Origin: Sneathiella marina
Lineage (GTDB): Bacteria; Pseudomonadota; Alphaproteobacteria; Sneathiellales; Sneathiellaceae
Direction of reading: 5' to 3'
NCBI RefSeq assembly: GCF_023746535.1
Contig: NZ_CP098747.1
Span: 3,157,001 to 3,221,000, forward strand
DNA: 64,000 bases
Position 1 is the stretch's first letter. Each line of letters begins with the position of its first letter. This document shows, in pieces, positions 54,846 through 63,252 of this stretch. The notes beneath the pieces were generated by a model that had not been told where the DNA came from, did not search any database, and saw nothing but the letters and a program-made list of their open reading frames with translations. The position numbers and the translations under genes are program-made.

Positions 54846-55003
54846 AATACTAACTCCATACTAACTCTATATTTCGCAATTGGCCGTTATCGTAATTCAC
54901 AAAGCAGCGAGGTGATTTAACGCCGACAAGCTATTTAAGAAAAAGATAATTAAAATATTATTAATGTGGAAATAAAACGTAAAATTTTATGAAAATATGG
55001 CGT

Positions 55004-55078
55004 ACGGCAAGCGTGCCGTCAGCTTAAGATGACGCGCCCGATGCGTTGCCTGGCGTCGGCCCCCGGCTCAAGTCCGGG
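55004..55078. other. Intergenic hairpins downstream of the P450
   Basis: ACGGCA-AGCG-TGCCGT (55004-55019) and CCCGG-CTCAAGT-CCGGG (55062-55078) lie in the gap between the P450 stop and the chemoreceptor start. No T-run follows either. The second resembles intergenic palindromes common in this class. The remainder of the 244-bp gap is A+T-rich and shows no gene. Confidence 0.4.
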
Positions 55079-55089
55079 ATCGAATAACC

Positions 55090-56337
55090 CTATGAAATCC
55101 GGACCGGCATGCTTTTGATGCCGCGGATAAAGTTGGAGAAAATACGTTCCGGCGGGCCCATCAGCTCGAATTTCAGGTCACGCTTGAGGATTTCCTCCCA
55201 CAGGATCTGCAACTGCAGCTCGGCCAGCCGGTCACCGACGCAGCGGTGAATGCCGGCGCCAAACGCCAGGTGACGGCGGGCTTTCTTGCGGTCGATGATA
55301 AATTTCTCGGGATCGTCAATGGCCTCCTCATCCCAGTTGCCGGACACATACCACATGACCACCTTATCGCCCTTGGAGATTTTCTTGCCCCCCAGCTCCG
55401 CGTCCTTCAGGGCGGTGCGGCGCATATGGATAATTGCCGACTGATAGCGGATGATTTCCGGCACAAGGGTCTTGATCAGGGACGGGTCGGCCTTCAGTTT
55501 GGCATATTGATCCGGGTTGTCGATCATCGCCAGAAGACCGCCGCTCATGGAATTGCGGGTGGTGTCGTTGCCGCCGACGATCAGCAATACAAAATTGGCA
55601 ATGATATCCAGATGATCCATATCCTTGGTCGCCTCGCCCTGCGCCATCATGGAAATCATGTCATGGCCAACTTCCCCGTCGGTCCGCTCCGCCCAGAGCT
55701 TGACAATATAGGCGCCCATTTCCTGCAATACCGCCATGCGCTCGTCATCATCCTTGACCATGGCATCGGGCGCATCGAAATTCACAGTCGCCACATCGGA
55801 CCAATAGGTGAGCAACCGGCGGTCATCAAACGGAAAATCAAACAAGGTCGCCAGCATCATGGTGGTCAGTTCGATGGACACCTTGTCGACCCAGTCAAAG
55901 GTCTCTCCCCGCGGCAGGCTGTCAAGGACATGGATAGTCCGGCTGCGGATCATCTCTTCCATTTTACGTAAATTCATCGGCGCCACCGCCGGCGCGACAG
56001 TTTTCCGCTGCGCCGTATGCTGTGGCTGATCCATGGTGATAAAACTGGCCATCTGATTGCCAAACGGATTGTCGCGAATGGTGATACCGCCCAGATGCGC
56101 TTCGGACGAATATGTCTCGTGATCCAGCTCCACCTTCATGATGTCATCATATTTGGTGATGGACCAGAACGGGCCGAAGAAGCTTTCGGCGCAGAAATGA
56201 ACCGGGTCCTCGCGGCGCAATCGCTGGAAATACGGGTAAAATCTATCATCCTGATACAAAAGAGGATCGCTGACATCAATTTCCTCGACCGGAATTTTAG
56301 ACACATCCACATCGACAGGTTGCTTTGCTTCGCTCAT
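55090..56337 (-). CDS. Cytochrome P450, CYP153-like
   Basis: A 415-residue soluble P450. The haem Cys366 is in FGAGIHRCVGDRLAELQ, I-helix threonines in GGNDTTRN (255-262), and ExxR at E294-R297. The FDWVDKVSIELTTMMLATLFDFPFDDRR segment and the end PERIFSNFIRGIKS are those I recall from CYP153, which hydroxylate alkanes and fatty acids at the terminal carbon. No ferredoxin or reductase gene is adjacent. The usual SGNRDE is SGNWDE here. The gene stands alone; substrate is inferred from family only. Confidence 0.88.
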   Translation of the reverse strand: MSEAKQPVDVDVSKIPVEEIDVSDPLLYQDDRFYPYFQRLRREDPVHFCAESFFGPFWSITKYDDIMKVELDHETYSSEAHLGGITIRDNPFGNQMASFITMDQPQHTAQRKTVAPAVAPMNLRKMEEMIRSRTIHVLDSLPRGETFDWVDKVSIELTTMMLATLFDFPFDDRRLLTYWSDVATVNFDAPDAMVKDDDERMAVLQEMGAYIVKLWAERTDGEVGHDMISMMAQGEATKDMDHLDIIANFVLLIVGGNDTTRNSMSGGLLAMIDNPDQYAKLKADPSLIKTLVPEIIRYQSAIIHMRRTALKDAELGGKKISKGDKVVMWYVSGNWDEEAIDDPEKFIIDRKKARRHLAFGAGIHRCVGDRLAELQLQILWEEILKRDLKFELMGPPERIFSNFIRGIKSMPVRIS

Positions 56338-56512
56338 GGGTTTTCCCCTTTTTTATGACCAGACCATTTCCCGACCCTCAGCATAGCGAAAAAAAGCAAC
56401 TGCTGAAATGCTTTATCTTGAAGTCTCCACGGTAGCGGTAGCCGCTCCTCAAAAAAAACAGCGGGCCGTTCTTTGTGATTGTGTTTGCAGAACGGGACGC
56501 CTATAGATTTAA

Positions 56513-56696
56513 TGTCGGGTTTCGAGAAGGCCAAGCCTTCGGAATTAAAAGGGAACACGGTAGGGAGCTTGTCAAGAGCACCTGATCCGTGACTGCCCTC
56601 GCAACTGTGAGCGTGAGCCGCATTCAATGAGCCACTGGAGCAATCCGGGAAGGCGAATGCCGGTGTTAAAGCGTGAGTCAGGAGACCTGCCCGGCA
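56513..56696 (+). promoter_or_regulatory. Cobalamin riboswitch
   Basis: All main parts are visible. P1 arms are TGTCGGG (56513-56519) and CCCGGCA (56690-56696). AAAAGGGAA lies at 56547-56555, GCCACTG near 56631, and the B12 box AGTCAGGAGACCTGCC at 56676-56691. It lies 69 bp before a CbiM-like permease gene and would repress it when adenosyl- or methylcobalamin binds. Confidence 0.95.
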
Positions 56697-56707
56697 GCAA
56701 CTGACCC

Positions 56708-56727
56708 GGCGCCCGGTTTTGGGTGCC
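56708..56727 (+). other. Hairpin of the riboswitch expression platform
   Basis: GGCGCCC pairs with GGGTGCC (one G-U pair) around GGTTTT. A second small hairpin, TGCAC/GTGCA at 56733-56747, lies just before the ribosome site (AGGA near 56755). No T-run follows, so regulation is more probably translational than by termination. Confidence 0.55.
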
Positions 56728-56764
56728 TTCACTGCACGAAGGGTGCAATAGAAAAGGAAATGAC

Positions 56765-57448
56765 ATGCATATCGAACCTGGCGTCGTGGATGGCGCTAAA
56801 ATTGTCCTCAGCTACGCAACCGCATTGGGCGCAATCGGCCTGGCCGCAAAAATGGCCATGGACACCATCCGCAAAGATGGCGGATTGGCATCGCTGGCAA
56901 TTCGCTCGCTGATCACCACTGTCCTTGTTTTCAGCTTTTTTGAAGTGCTGCCCCATTATCCGGTCGGCGTGTCGGAGGTGCATTTCATTCTGGGATCCAC
57001 CTTGTTCCTGATATTCGGCGCCGGACCGGCCGCCCTTGGCCTGATGGCCGGATTGCTCTTGCAAGGGGTGTTCTTCGCACCGTTCGACTTGCCGCAATAT
57101 GGCATGAACATAACAACTCTTGTTATGCCGCTTTTCGCCATGAGCCTGATCGCCCGGAAAATCATTCCAGCCAATATCGCCTACAAGGATGTTACCTACA
57201 AACAAGCCCTCGCCCTTTCCACGGCCTATCAGGGCGGGATCGTTGTCTGGGTTGCCTTCTGGGCGTTTTACGGCAACGGTTTCGGCGCGGAAAATCTGGC
57301 GCAAATCGGCTCCTTCGGCGCGGCATATATGGCAGTCATCCTGCTGGAGCCCATCGCTGATCTTGCGGTTCTGGCCGGTGCCAAAAGCCTCTATAAATTC
57401 CGCGACAGCGGGCTGTTCCATAACCGGCTGCACCAAGCCGGCGTCTGA
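56765..57448 (+). CDS. CbiM-like energy-coupling factor transporter permease
   Basis: A 227-residue membrane protein beginning MHIEPGVVDGAK, the N-terminal metal-binding start of CbiM, where Met1, His2 and the early Glu help hold cobalt. About six helices follow, with HYPVGVSEVHFILGSTLFLIFGAGPAALG near the second to third. CbiM is the S component of a cobalt (or nickel) importer. CbiN, CbiQ and CbiO are not present nearby. The upstream cobalamin riboswitch makes cobalt a convincing substrate. The ATG at 56765 has AGGA before it. Confidence 0.87.
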   Translation: MHIEPGVVDGAKIVLSYATALGAIGLAAKMAMDTIRKDGGLASLAIRSLITTVLVFSFFEVLPHYPVGVSEVHFILGSTLFLIFGAGPAALGLMAGLLLQGVFFAPFDLPQYGMNITTLVMPLFAMSLIARKIIPANIAYKDVTYKQALALSTAYQGGIVVWVAFWAFYGNGFGAENLAQIGSFGAAYMAVILLEPIADLAVLAGAKSLYKFRDSGLFHNRLHQAGV

Positions 57449-57478
57449 CAATTCCCGATAACGAACAGGAGGGCGGCC

Positions 57479-58096
57479 TTAGTCGCCCTTCTTTTTTTGC
57501 GCTGACAGCTTCTCCGCCTCAAACACATCTTCCACAAAATCCATGGATTTCCAATCCGGGTCCGGCGGCGTGTATCCGTCCTTCGGTGCATACACCGACG
57601 CCTCTTCTGACGTCAATGTCGGGATATACCGCGGGCAATTGGGAAAAATATGCTCGGCCGTCACCCGGATCACCCGCTTGGCGCCGGGCAACCCAGCGAG
57701 CGCCTCTTCGCTCTCGTCAATTTCTGCAATCCCGTTGATCCTCAGCCGGGCTGCATTATTGAACTGGACCTGATCGAAGCGGATAAACAGCAAACCCACC
57801 CGCGGATTGACGGTGATGTTCCCGAGGCTGCGATACATCCGGTTGCCGTCATAATCGGGCCAGGCCAGAATGTTATCGCCAATAACCCGGACAAAGCCCG
57901 GTTCCCCGCCCTTGAAAGAGCAATCGGTGCTGTCCGGGCTTGAGGTGGAGAGGAAGAAAAACGGGGTGCTGCTGATAAATTCCCGGTCTGCCGAATTAAA
58001 AACGGTGCGCATGCGATGGGTTTCCAGACGGTCGGCGACGGCACGCCCTTCATATTTATCCTGAAGCTGCCGCATGCCGTCGTGATAATAAACCAT
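57479..58096 (-). CDS. Pyridoxamine 5'-phosphate oxidase family protein
   Basis: A 205-residue flavin-binding split-barrel protein. STPFFFLSTSSPDSTDCSFKGGEPGFVRVIGDN and RVGLLFIRFDQVQ match the family, and RVTAEHIFPNCPRYIPTL lies near the end. The family includes real PNPOx enzymes and many F420- or FMN-dependent relatives, and PdxH-specific residues are not evident, so I keep the family name. CGGAGA precedes the ATG. Confidence 0.87.
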   Translation of the reverse strand: MVYYHDGMRQLQDKYEGRAVADRLETHRMRTVFNSADREFISSTPFFFLSTSSPDSTDCSFKGGEPGFVRVIGDNILAWPDYDGNRMYRSLGNITVNPRVGLLFIRFDQVQFNNAARLRINGIAEIDESEEALAGLPGAKRVIRVTAEHIFPNCPRYIPTLTSEEASVYAPKDGYTPPDPDWKSMDFVEDVFEAEKLSAQKKKGD

Positions 58097-58193
58097 CCTG
58101 TATCTCCGTTTTTTATTGCCGCCCGTTTATGCCGGGCCGTTGCCGCCAGATTAGTGCATTGGCGAAGAAGCGCAACATGTGGAAATCAGTTTA

Positions 58194-58997
58194 TCAGCCG
58201 GCTGGTGTCTTTGCTTTCATCAAAGCCAGTTCAGCCCGGAGCTCGCGAACTTCTTTCAGGATCAATCCGGTTTCATGTTTCATGGCATCCCGTTCCGCAT
58301 GGGCCTCAATGGCATGTTCAGATTGCATGGCATCGACGATGACACCGATAAACAGATTGAGCACGGTAAAGGCCGTGGCAATGATAAAGGGCACAAACAG
58401 CATCCAGGCATAGGGAAATTCCGCCATCACCGGCCGTACAATCCCCATGGACCAGCTTTCCAGGGTCATGATCTGGAACAGGGTATAGGACGACTCGCCA
58501 ATTGAGCCGAACCATTCGGGAAAGCTCGCCGCGAACAATTTGGTGGAGATAACGGCGAATACATAGAAAATCAGCCCCAACAGCAGCAGGATCGATCCCA
58601 TTCCGGGCAAGGCGGACAGCAATCCGCTGACCACACGGCGCATGGCCTGTACAGAAGACACCAGACGCAACACCCGCAGGATACGGAAAGCCCGCAAAAC
58701 GGCGAGTGCGCCGGATGCCGGAATAAGTGCGATGGAGACAATAACGAAATCAAAGATACGCCATGGATCTTTCCAGAACCCCCGGAAATCGGCGACCATC
58801 CGGGCGACCAGCTCCAGCACAAAAACCGCCAGAATTATCTTGTCGACATAGAGCAGCAAATTCCCGGTTTGCGCCATAATGGCATTACTCGTTTCCATGC
58901 CCAACGTCACCGCATTCAGGGCAATCAGGGTCAGGATGAATTTCTCAAAGGCAGGCCTCGCCAATACCTGCTGTAACTTCAGTCGTAGGGTCAGCAC
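58194..58997 (-). CDS. Voltage-gated sodium channel of the NavBac type
   Basis: A 267-residue six-helix protein. S4 carries regularly spaced Arg (LRAFRILRVLRLVSS, about residues 101-115). The pore loop TLESWS (178-183) matches the sodium filter of NaChBac/NavAb. A C-terminal coiled coil (EVRELRAELALMKAK) follows, which drives tetramer formation in this family. The GTG start at 58997 has a GGTGAGAGA site. It stands alone. The sodium-selective filter with Glu180 favours Na+ over Ca2+. Confidence 0.92.
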   Translation of the reverse strand: MLTLRLKLQQVLARPAFEKFILTLIALNAVTLGMETSNAIMAQTGNLLLYVDKIILAVFVLELVARMVADFRGFWKDPWRIFDFVIVSIALIPASGALAVLRAFRILRVLRLVSSVQAMRRVVSGLLSALPGMGSILLLLGLIFYVFAVISTKLFAASFPEWFGSIGESSYTLFQIMTLESWSMGIVRPVMAEFPYAWMLFVPFIIATAFTVLNLFIGVIVDAMQSEHAIEAHAERDAMKHETGLILKEVRELRAELALMKAKTPAG

Positions 58998-59258
58998 TCT
59001 CTCACCATCATGTTATGAATACGCGCATAAGTTCCTCGCATATAGGGATGTCATATACAAGCGTCAACGGCCTTCCCCAGATAAACCAGATTAAATGGAA
59101 CTATACAATTAGACACGGATGTGAAAATTGGAAAATTCTGGAAAATCGATGTTCCTGATTTAACAATCCATTAATGTATCTACTCTATTAAATTGATTAG
59201 TATTATACAATTTACTATCCTTTTTTGTTGAAACACATTGAGTTTATAGGGGAAGAAC

Positions 59259-59549
59259 ATGGAATTAGAAGCATCTTGGGGCAGAGCACTTAGAGTTTGG
59301 TGGGCCTTTTTTTGGCGAAATTTGATCGCTATCGTTGTAGCCGGATTGATCGGCGCTGCCGGAGGATTTGCCATTGGGTTTGTAATGGGAATGGCTGGGG
59401 TTGAGAGCGAGATAATCAAATATTTCTCCAGTGCATTTGGACTTGTAATTGGCGTTGCCATATCTGTCGTACCCGTCAAGCTCATTTTGAATAAAAACTA
59501 CGGCGGGTTTCGCCTTTCCATTATACCGGTTGCCGCTGCGGCTGAATAA
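59259..59549 (+). CDS. Small inner-membrane protein of unknown function
   Basis: A 96-residue protein with AGGGGAAGAAC before the ATG. Two hydrophobic helices, NLIAIVVAGLIGAAGGFAIGFVMGMAG and FGLVIGVAISVVPVKLIL, are separated by a short polar region. I recognise no family. The preceding 200 bp are A+T-rich, possibly its promoter. Confidence 0.65.
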   Translation: MELEASWGRALRVWWAFFWRNLIAIVVAGLIGAAGGFAIGFVMGMAGVESEIIKYFSSAFGLVIGVAISVVPVKLILNKNYGGFRLSIIPVAAAAE

Positions 59550-59695
59550 CAGGCCGGTATAAAATTAGGGCGGCGGGATCAGAATCTCCTTGGCGCCGCC
59601 CTAAATTGCACGTCAAATACCGTGAGATGACATCAATTATGATAGCTGCTAAATTCGGTCCCACCTTCATGGTCAACCGATCCGGAGAATAGTCA

Positions 59696-60535
59696 GTGAC
59701 CCAATCCCCGCAAAAAGATGCCGTCATCGAATTCTATGACTTGCATCCCATTAATGAACAGCAGATCCTGGAGAAACTGGGCAATGACGGTTTCGATACC
59801 GCCTCGGTTAGCCAGGATATTCTGCAGAATTATGACCAGGACCATTATGGCGGCGTCGCGGCCAATGACGCCCTTGCGGCCCTGGCCAGCCTCGATGCCG
59901 ACTGCCATCTGCTGGATGTTTGTTGTGGATTGGGCGGGCCTTCACGATATTTCGCGCAGAATTACGGCTGCCGCGTCACGGGAGTGGACCTTACCGAAAG
60001 CCGGATAGAAGGCGCGACGCGGTTAACCGCGATCGCCGGGCTTGATAAGCTCGCCCAGTTCAAATGCGCCAATGCACTGGATTTACCCTTTGCGGACACA
60101 ACATTTGATGTTCTTGTCAGTCAGGAAGCTTTTTGCCATGTCCCTGAAAAGGACCGGCTGGTCGGCGAATGTGTCCGGGTGCTCAAGCCGGGCGGGCGGA
60201 TGGCTTTCACGGATATTCTGGTCACGGAGAAAACGACGGATGCAACCAGGGTTCGGCTGGAAAAGGAACTGGTTTTCCAGGAACTGAATTCCGCCGAGAG
60301 CTACCGGCGCGCCCTTGAGCGCGAAGGCTGCACCCTATTGGAAGCCGTTAACCTCAGCGACCAATGGCGGATCATTCTGGTCGAACGATTGGACATGTTC
60401 CGCAGCCTGAAAGGTCAGACCATCGATCGGTTCGGGGAGGCGCATTTTGTCAAATGGGATAACGCCTACAGTTTTTTTGTCGGCCTGTTTGAAACCGGCG
60501 AACTGGCTGGTGGCAGGTTTTTGGCGCGACGCTAG
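59696..60535 (+). CDS. SAM-dependent methyltransferase
   Basis: A 279-residue class I methyltransferase. The SAM-binding motif is LDVCCGLGGPSRYFAQNYGCRVTGVDLTESRI. Further elements are ANALDLPFADTTFDVLVSQEAFCHVPEKDRLV and RVLKPGGRMAFTDILV. This pattern is close to sarcosine/dimethylglycine and other small-molecule N-methyltransferases. GTG start with CGGAGA upstream. The substrate is open; osmolyte (glycine betaine) synthesis is a guess. Confidence 0.85.
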   Translation: MTQSPQKDAVIEFYDLHPINEQQILEKLGNDGFDTASVSQDILQNYDQDHYGGVAANDALAALASLDADCHLLDVCCGLGGPSRYFAQNYGCRVTGVDLTESRIEGATRLTAIAGLDKLAQFKCANALDLPFADTTFDVLVSQEAFCHVPEKDRLVGECVRVLKPGGRMAFTDILVTEKTTDATRVRLEKELVFQELNSAESYRRALEREGCTLLEAVNLSDQWRIILVERLDMFRSLKGQTIDRFGEAHFVKWDNAYSFFVGLFETGELAGGRFLARR

Positions 60536-60628
60536 AACGGCATTCCTCCGCACCTGCCCTGCCCGCTCTCTTGAAAAGACAGGCCATTTCTCGTACAAGA
60601 GGAAAAATCCCTGCCCCAGAGACTTGAC

Positions 60629-61123
60629 ATGCTGACCGAAATTTCCGGCGAATTTGTCCGGATTGCCTATGCCGATGAAATTGCCCTGACACTTGATCGC
60701 AAAAACCCTGCCCGTCCGGCAGCCCGGTTCAACCGGACCGGGCAGGATGCCCTGTATTTGAGCCCGGACGAGGCCAGCGCCCGGGTTGCCATTGGTGAAT
60801 ATGTCAAAGCCTCGGACCGGCCCCGGGTCCTCCTGCGCATAGAGGTTTCGCCCTGCCGGCTCTTTGACCTGCGCGCCCATAAAGCGGCAGCATTTTATGC
60901 TCTGGCGGCCCAGCCCTGGCAACCGGCAATGGCCCGCGGGGACGAGCCACGATCCTGGCAGGTCGCGGATGAACTGCGGCAGGCGGGTCATGCGGGCCTT
61001 ATTGATCCTTCACGGCAAAGTCCGGGGCTCTGGCATATTACCCTGTTCCAATGGAATGAACCCACCGCCCCTACGTTGCGCCTGATCGGAGATCCGGAAG
61101 CTTTGGATATCCAGCCGCGCTAA
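60629..61123 (+). CDS. RES domain protein (NAD-degrading toxin fold), orphan
   Basis: A 164-residue protein with the RES pattern: FVRIAYADE early, then ARFNRTGQDALYLSPDEASARVAIGEYV (Arg, Tyr, Ser and Glu of the fold), followed by RVLLRIEVSPCRLFDLRAH. RES proteins are toxins that degrade NAD+, normally next to a Xre/MbcA-type antitoxin. No antitoxin-like gene lies on either side; the neighbours are a methyltransferase (94 bp upstream) and an SDR gene. It may be a solitary RES enzyme or have lost its partner. Confidence 0.8.
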   Translation: MLTEISGEFVRIAYADEIALTLDRKNPARPAARFNRTGQDALYLSPDEASARVAIGEYVKASDRPRVLLRIEVSPCRLFDLRAHKAAAFYALAAQPWQPAMARGDEPRSWQVADELRQAGHAGLIDPSRQSPGLWHITLFQWNEPTAPTLRLIGDPEALDIQPR

Positions 61124-61230
61124 CAGGCCTTGAATAAAATACAGGAAAGCAAACATAATTGGTCAAGCTGGCTGATTTTTTACATACTCGAGCCGGCATG
61201 CACACAAAAAGAGGCAGAGGAGAGACAGAC

Positions 61231-61935
61231 ATGACAACCCAAAAATCAGCCCTTATCACGGCCGGCGGCAGCGGCATGGGTGCCGATGCCGCCCGGCAAT
61301 TGGCCGCAGATGGTTTCAAGGTTGGGATTTTGTCGTCCTCGGGCAAAGGCGAAGCGCTGGCACGGGAACTTGGGGGCATCGGCGTTACGGGCTCCAACAA
61401 ATCCGGAGAGGATTTAAAGACACTGGTCGACAAGGCCATGAGTACCTGGGGGCGCATTGACGTTCTGGTCAATTCTGCCGGGCATGGCCCGAAGGGCCCG
61501 ATCATGGAAATCAGCGATGACGATTGGCATGAAGGTATGGAAGTTTACCTGCTGAATGTCATCCGCCCGGCCCGCCTGGTCGCACCGATCATGGCAAAAC
61601 AGGGCGGCGGGACCATTCTGAATATCTCCACATTCGCCGTGTTTGAACCTGACCCCCTGTTTCCAACATCGGGAGTTTTCCGCGCCGGACTGGCCAGTTT
61701 CACCAAGCTCTTCTCCGACAAGTTCGCGGCTGATAATGTGCGCATGAATAATATTCTGCCCGGCTTTATCGACAGCCTGCCGGAAACCGAGGACCGGCGC
61801 GCGCGTATCCCCATGGAACGGTACGGCCGCGCCGAGGAGGTCTCGTCCCTGATCAGTTATCTTGCATCAGACAATGCAGGCTATATTACGGGCCAGAACT
61901 TGCGCATCGATGGCGGGCTGACCCGCAGCGTCTGA
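61231..61935 (+). CDS. Short-chain dehydrogenase/reductase
   Basis: A 234-residue SDR. ALITAGGSGMGADAARQLAADGF is the cofactor motif. DVLVNSAGHGPKG is the NNAG-like motif with NSAG, and LNISTFAVFEPDPLFPTSGVFRAGLASFTKL provides Ser and a Lys-like pattern where Tyr is not in its usual YxxxK (here FRAGLASFTK), an oddity. A classic C terminus follows with GYITGQNLRIDGGLTRS. I chose the ATG at 61231; the frame extends to 61159. Substrate unknown. Confidence 0.87.
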   Translation: MTTQKSALITAGGSGMGADAARQLAADGFKVGILSSSGKGEALARELGGIGVTGSNKSGEDLKTLVDKAMSTWGRIDVLVNSAGHGPKGPIMEISDDDWHEGMEVYLLNVIRPARLVAPIMAKQGGGTILNISTFAVFEPDPLFPTSGVFRAGLASFTKLFSDKFAADNVRMNNILPGFIDSLPETEDRRARIPMERYGRAEEVSSLISYLASDNAGYITGQNLRIDGGLTRSV

Positions 61936-61976
61936 TATATTGACGTTACCGACGCCCTGCTGACCGGACGGACAGC

Positions 61977-62396
61977 CTAGCTGCCGCTCATCTGGAATTT
62001 ATCCTGCAACCTCGTTGGCGCGATTTTCGCCGCGTTCTGATCTTCGATGGTGCTGTCGTCCGCTTCCCGGTCCTCCGCATCCCAACGAAAGGCAATCTCG
62101 TTAATGCCTTTCAGCACCACATGCAATTCGCGGCCCCGTTTGGTCAGGGAATAATTGACCGTGGGCGGCACCGTCGGCTTGTACTCCCGATGGACAAGGC
62201 CGAAGGCTTCCAGCTTGCGCAATCGATCCGTCAGCACCTTGGCGGAAATATCAGGTATGCGTGTCGCAATCTCCCCGAACCGCAAAACTTTCTCGTTATC
62301 CAGTACCCAGAGAAGATACGTCGTCCACGGCCCCATGATCTGTCGCAAGATGTTATCCATCGGGCATTGATTATGATTTTGTATGACGGTCATCAC
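61977..62396 (-). CDS. HxlR family transcriptional regulator
   Basis: A 139-residue winged-helix protein. QCPMDNILRQIMGPWTTYLLWVLDNEKVLRFGEIATRIPDISAKVLTDRLRKLE is the HxlR/MarR-like HTH, with the early Cys typical of the redox-sensing members. The start may be GTG (62396) or ATG (62393). Divergent from a flavodoxin-like quinone reductase, which it likely represses and induces under electrophile stress. Confidence 0.92.
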   Translation of the reverse strand: MMTVIQNHNQCPMDNILRQIMGPWTTYLLWVLDNEKVLRFGEIATRIPDISAKVLTDRLRKLEAFGLVHREYKPTVPPTVNYSLTKRGRELHVVLKGINEIAFRWDAEDREADDSTIEDQNAAKIAPTRLQDKFQMSGS

Positions 62397-62438
62397 AATT
62401 TTTCCTGTTTATTGCGCCTTTTCAACGCAAAATCCATT

Positions 62439-62473
62439 ACTTACCAAAAGGTAACTACTTGCTAAAGGTAAGT
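62439..62473. promoter_or_regulatory. HxlR operator candidate
   Basis: TTACC-AAAA-GGTAA (62441-62454) is a perfect dyad, and a further GGTAAGT (62467-62473) mirrors ACTTACC (62439-62445). It lies between the divergent HxlR and flavodoxin genes. Confidence 0.65.
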
Positions 62474-62537
62474 AAAGGAAATAAATCCAACCCACCAAAC
62501 AAATACACAGAGAATATTCAACACTCAGGAGTTCCAA

Positions 62538-63113
62538 ATGGCGAAAGTAGCAATCATCTTTTTCAGCGGATATGGCCATACGGCAAAACAGGCAGAAGCC
62601 GTCCATGCCGGCGCGGCAAGCGTAAGCGGTGCCGAGGTTACCTCTATCCAGATCCCGGCAGACGGTAATCTGGATGAGGGCGTCTGGGACATATTGGCCG
62701 CAGCCGATGCCATTGTTTTTGGCAGCCCAACTTATATGGGCGGTCCCGCCTGGCAATTTAAAAAGTTCGCCGATGAAAGCTCCAAGCCCTGGTTCGCCCT
62801 TGCCTGGAAAGACAAAATTGCCGGCGGCTTCACCAATTCCGCTTCTGTTAACGGCGATAAATTTGCCACCCTCAGCTACTTTTTCACCTTATCGCAGCAG
62901 CATGGTCAAATCTGGGTAGGCACAGGATTGCCTCCCGCCAACACAAAGGCGCATGGGCATGAGGACGTAAACTGGACTGCCGGTTTCTCCGGCGCCATGG
63001 CCATCTCCCCATCTGATGCCTCACCGGAAGAGGCTCCGCGCGCCGGCGATCTGGAGACTGCCCGCCTCTATGGTGCCCGTCTTGCTGAATACACAGTAAA
63101 GACGCGCAGCTAG
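62538..63113 (+). CDS. Flavodoxin-fold NAD(P)H:quinone oxidoreductase-like protein
   Basis: A 191-residue WrbA-like flavoprotein. IIFFSGYGHTAKQAEAVH supplies the FMN phosphate loop, FGSPTYMGGPAWQFKKFADES and GLPPANTKAHGHEDVNW provide the isoalloxazine-side loops. It probably reduces quinones by two electrons. AGGAG lies 6 bp before the ATG. Next to an HxlR regulator with an operator, a common quinone-response pair. Confidence 0.9.
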   Translation: MAKVAIIFFSGYGHTAKQAEAVHAGAASVSGAEVTSIQIPADGNLDEGVWDILAAADAIVFGSPTYMGGPAWQFKKFADESSKPWFALAWKDKIAGGFTNSASVNGDKFATLSYFFTLSQQHGQIWVGTGLPPANTKAHGHEDVNWTAGFSGAMAISPSDASPEEAPRAGDLETARLYGARLAEYTVKTRS

Positions 63114-63252
63114 CACCCTTTTCCGGAGATTACCGATCCTTCATCGGTGATCTCCGTTTCCGCCTGCAAAAAATATTTCTGGCTCTCCGTGCCGCAGGAA
63201 GGGTAAGCTCTGGCTCTGGCCTGACTTATTCCCCCTTTAGAGAGTTTTCACG

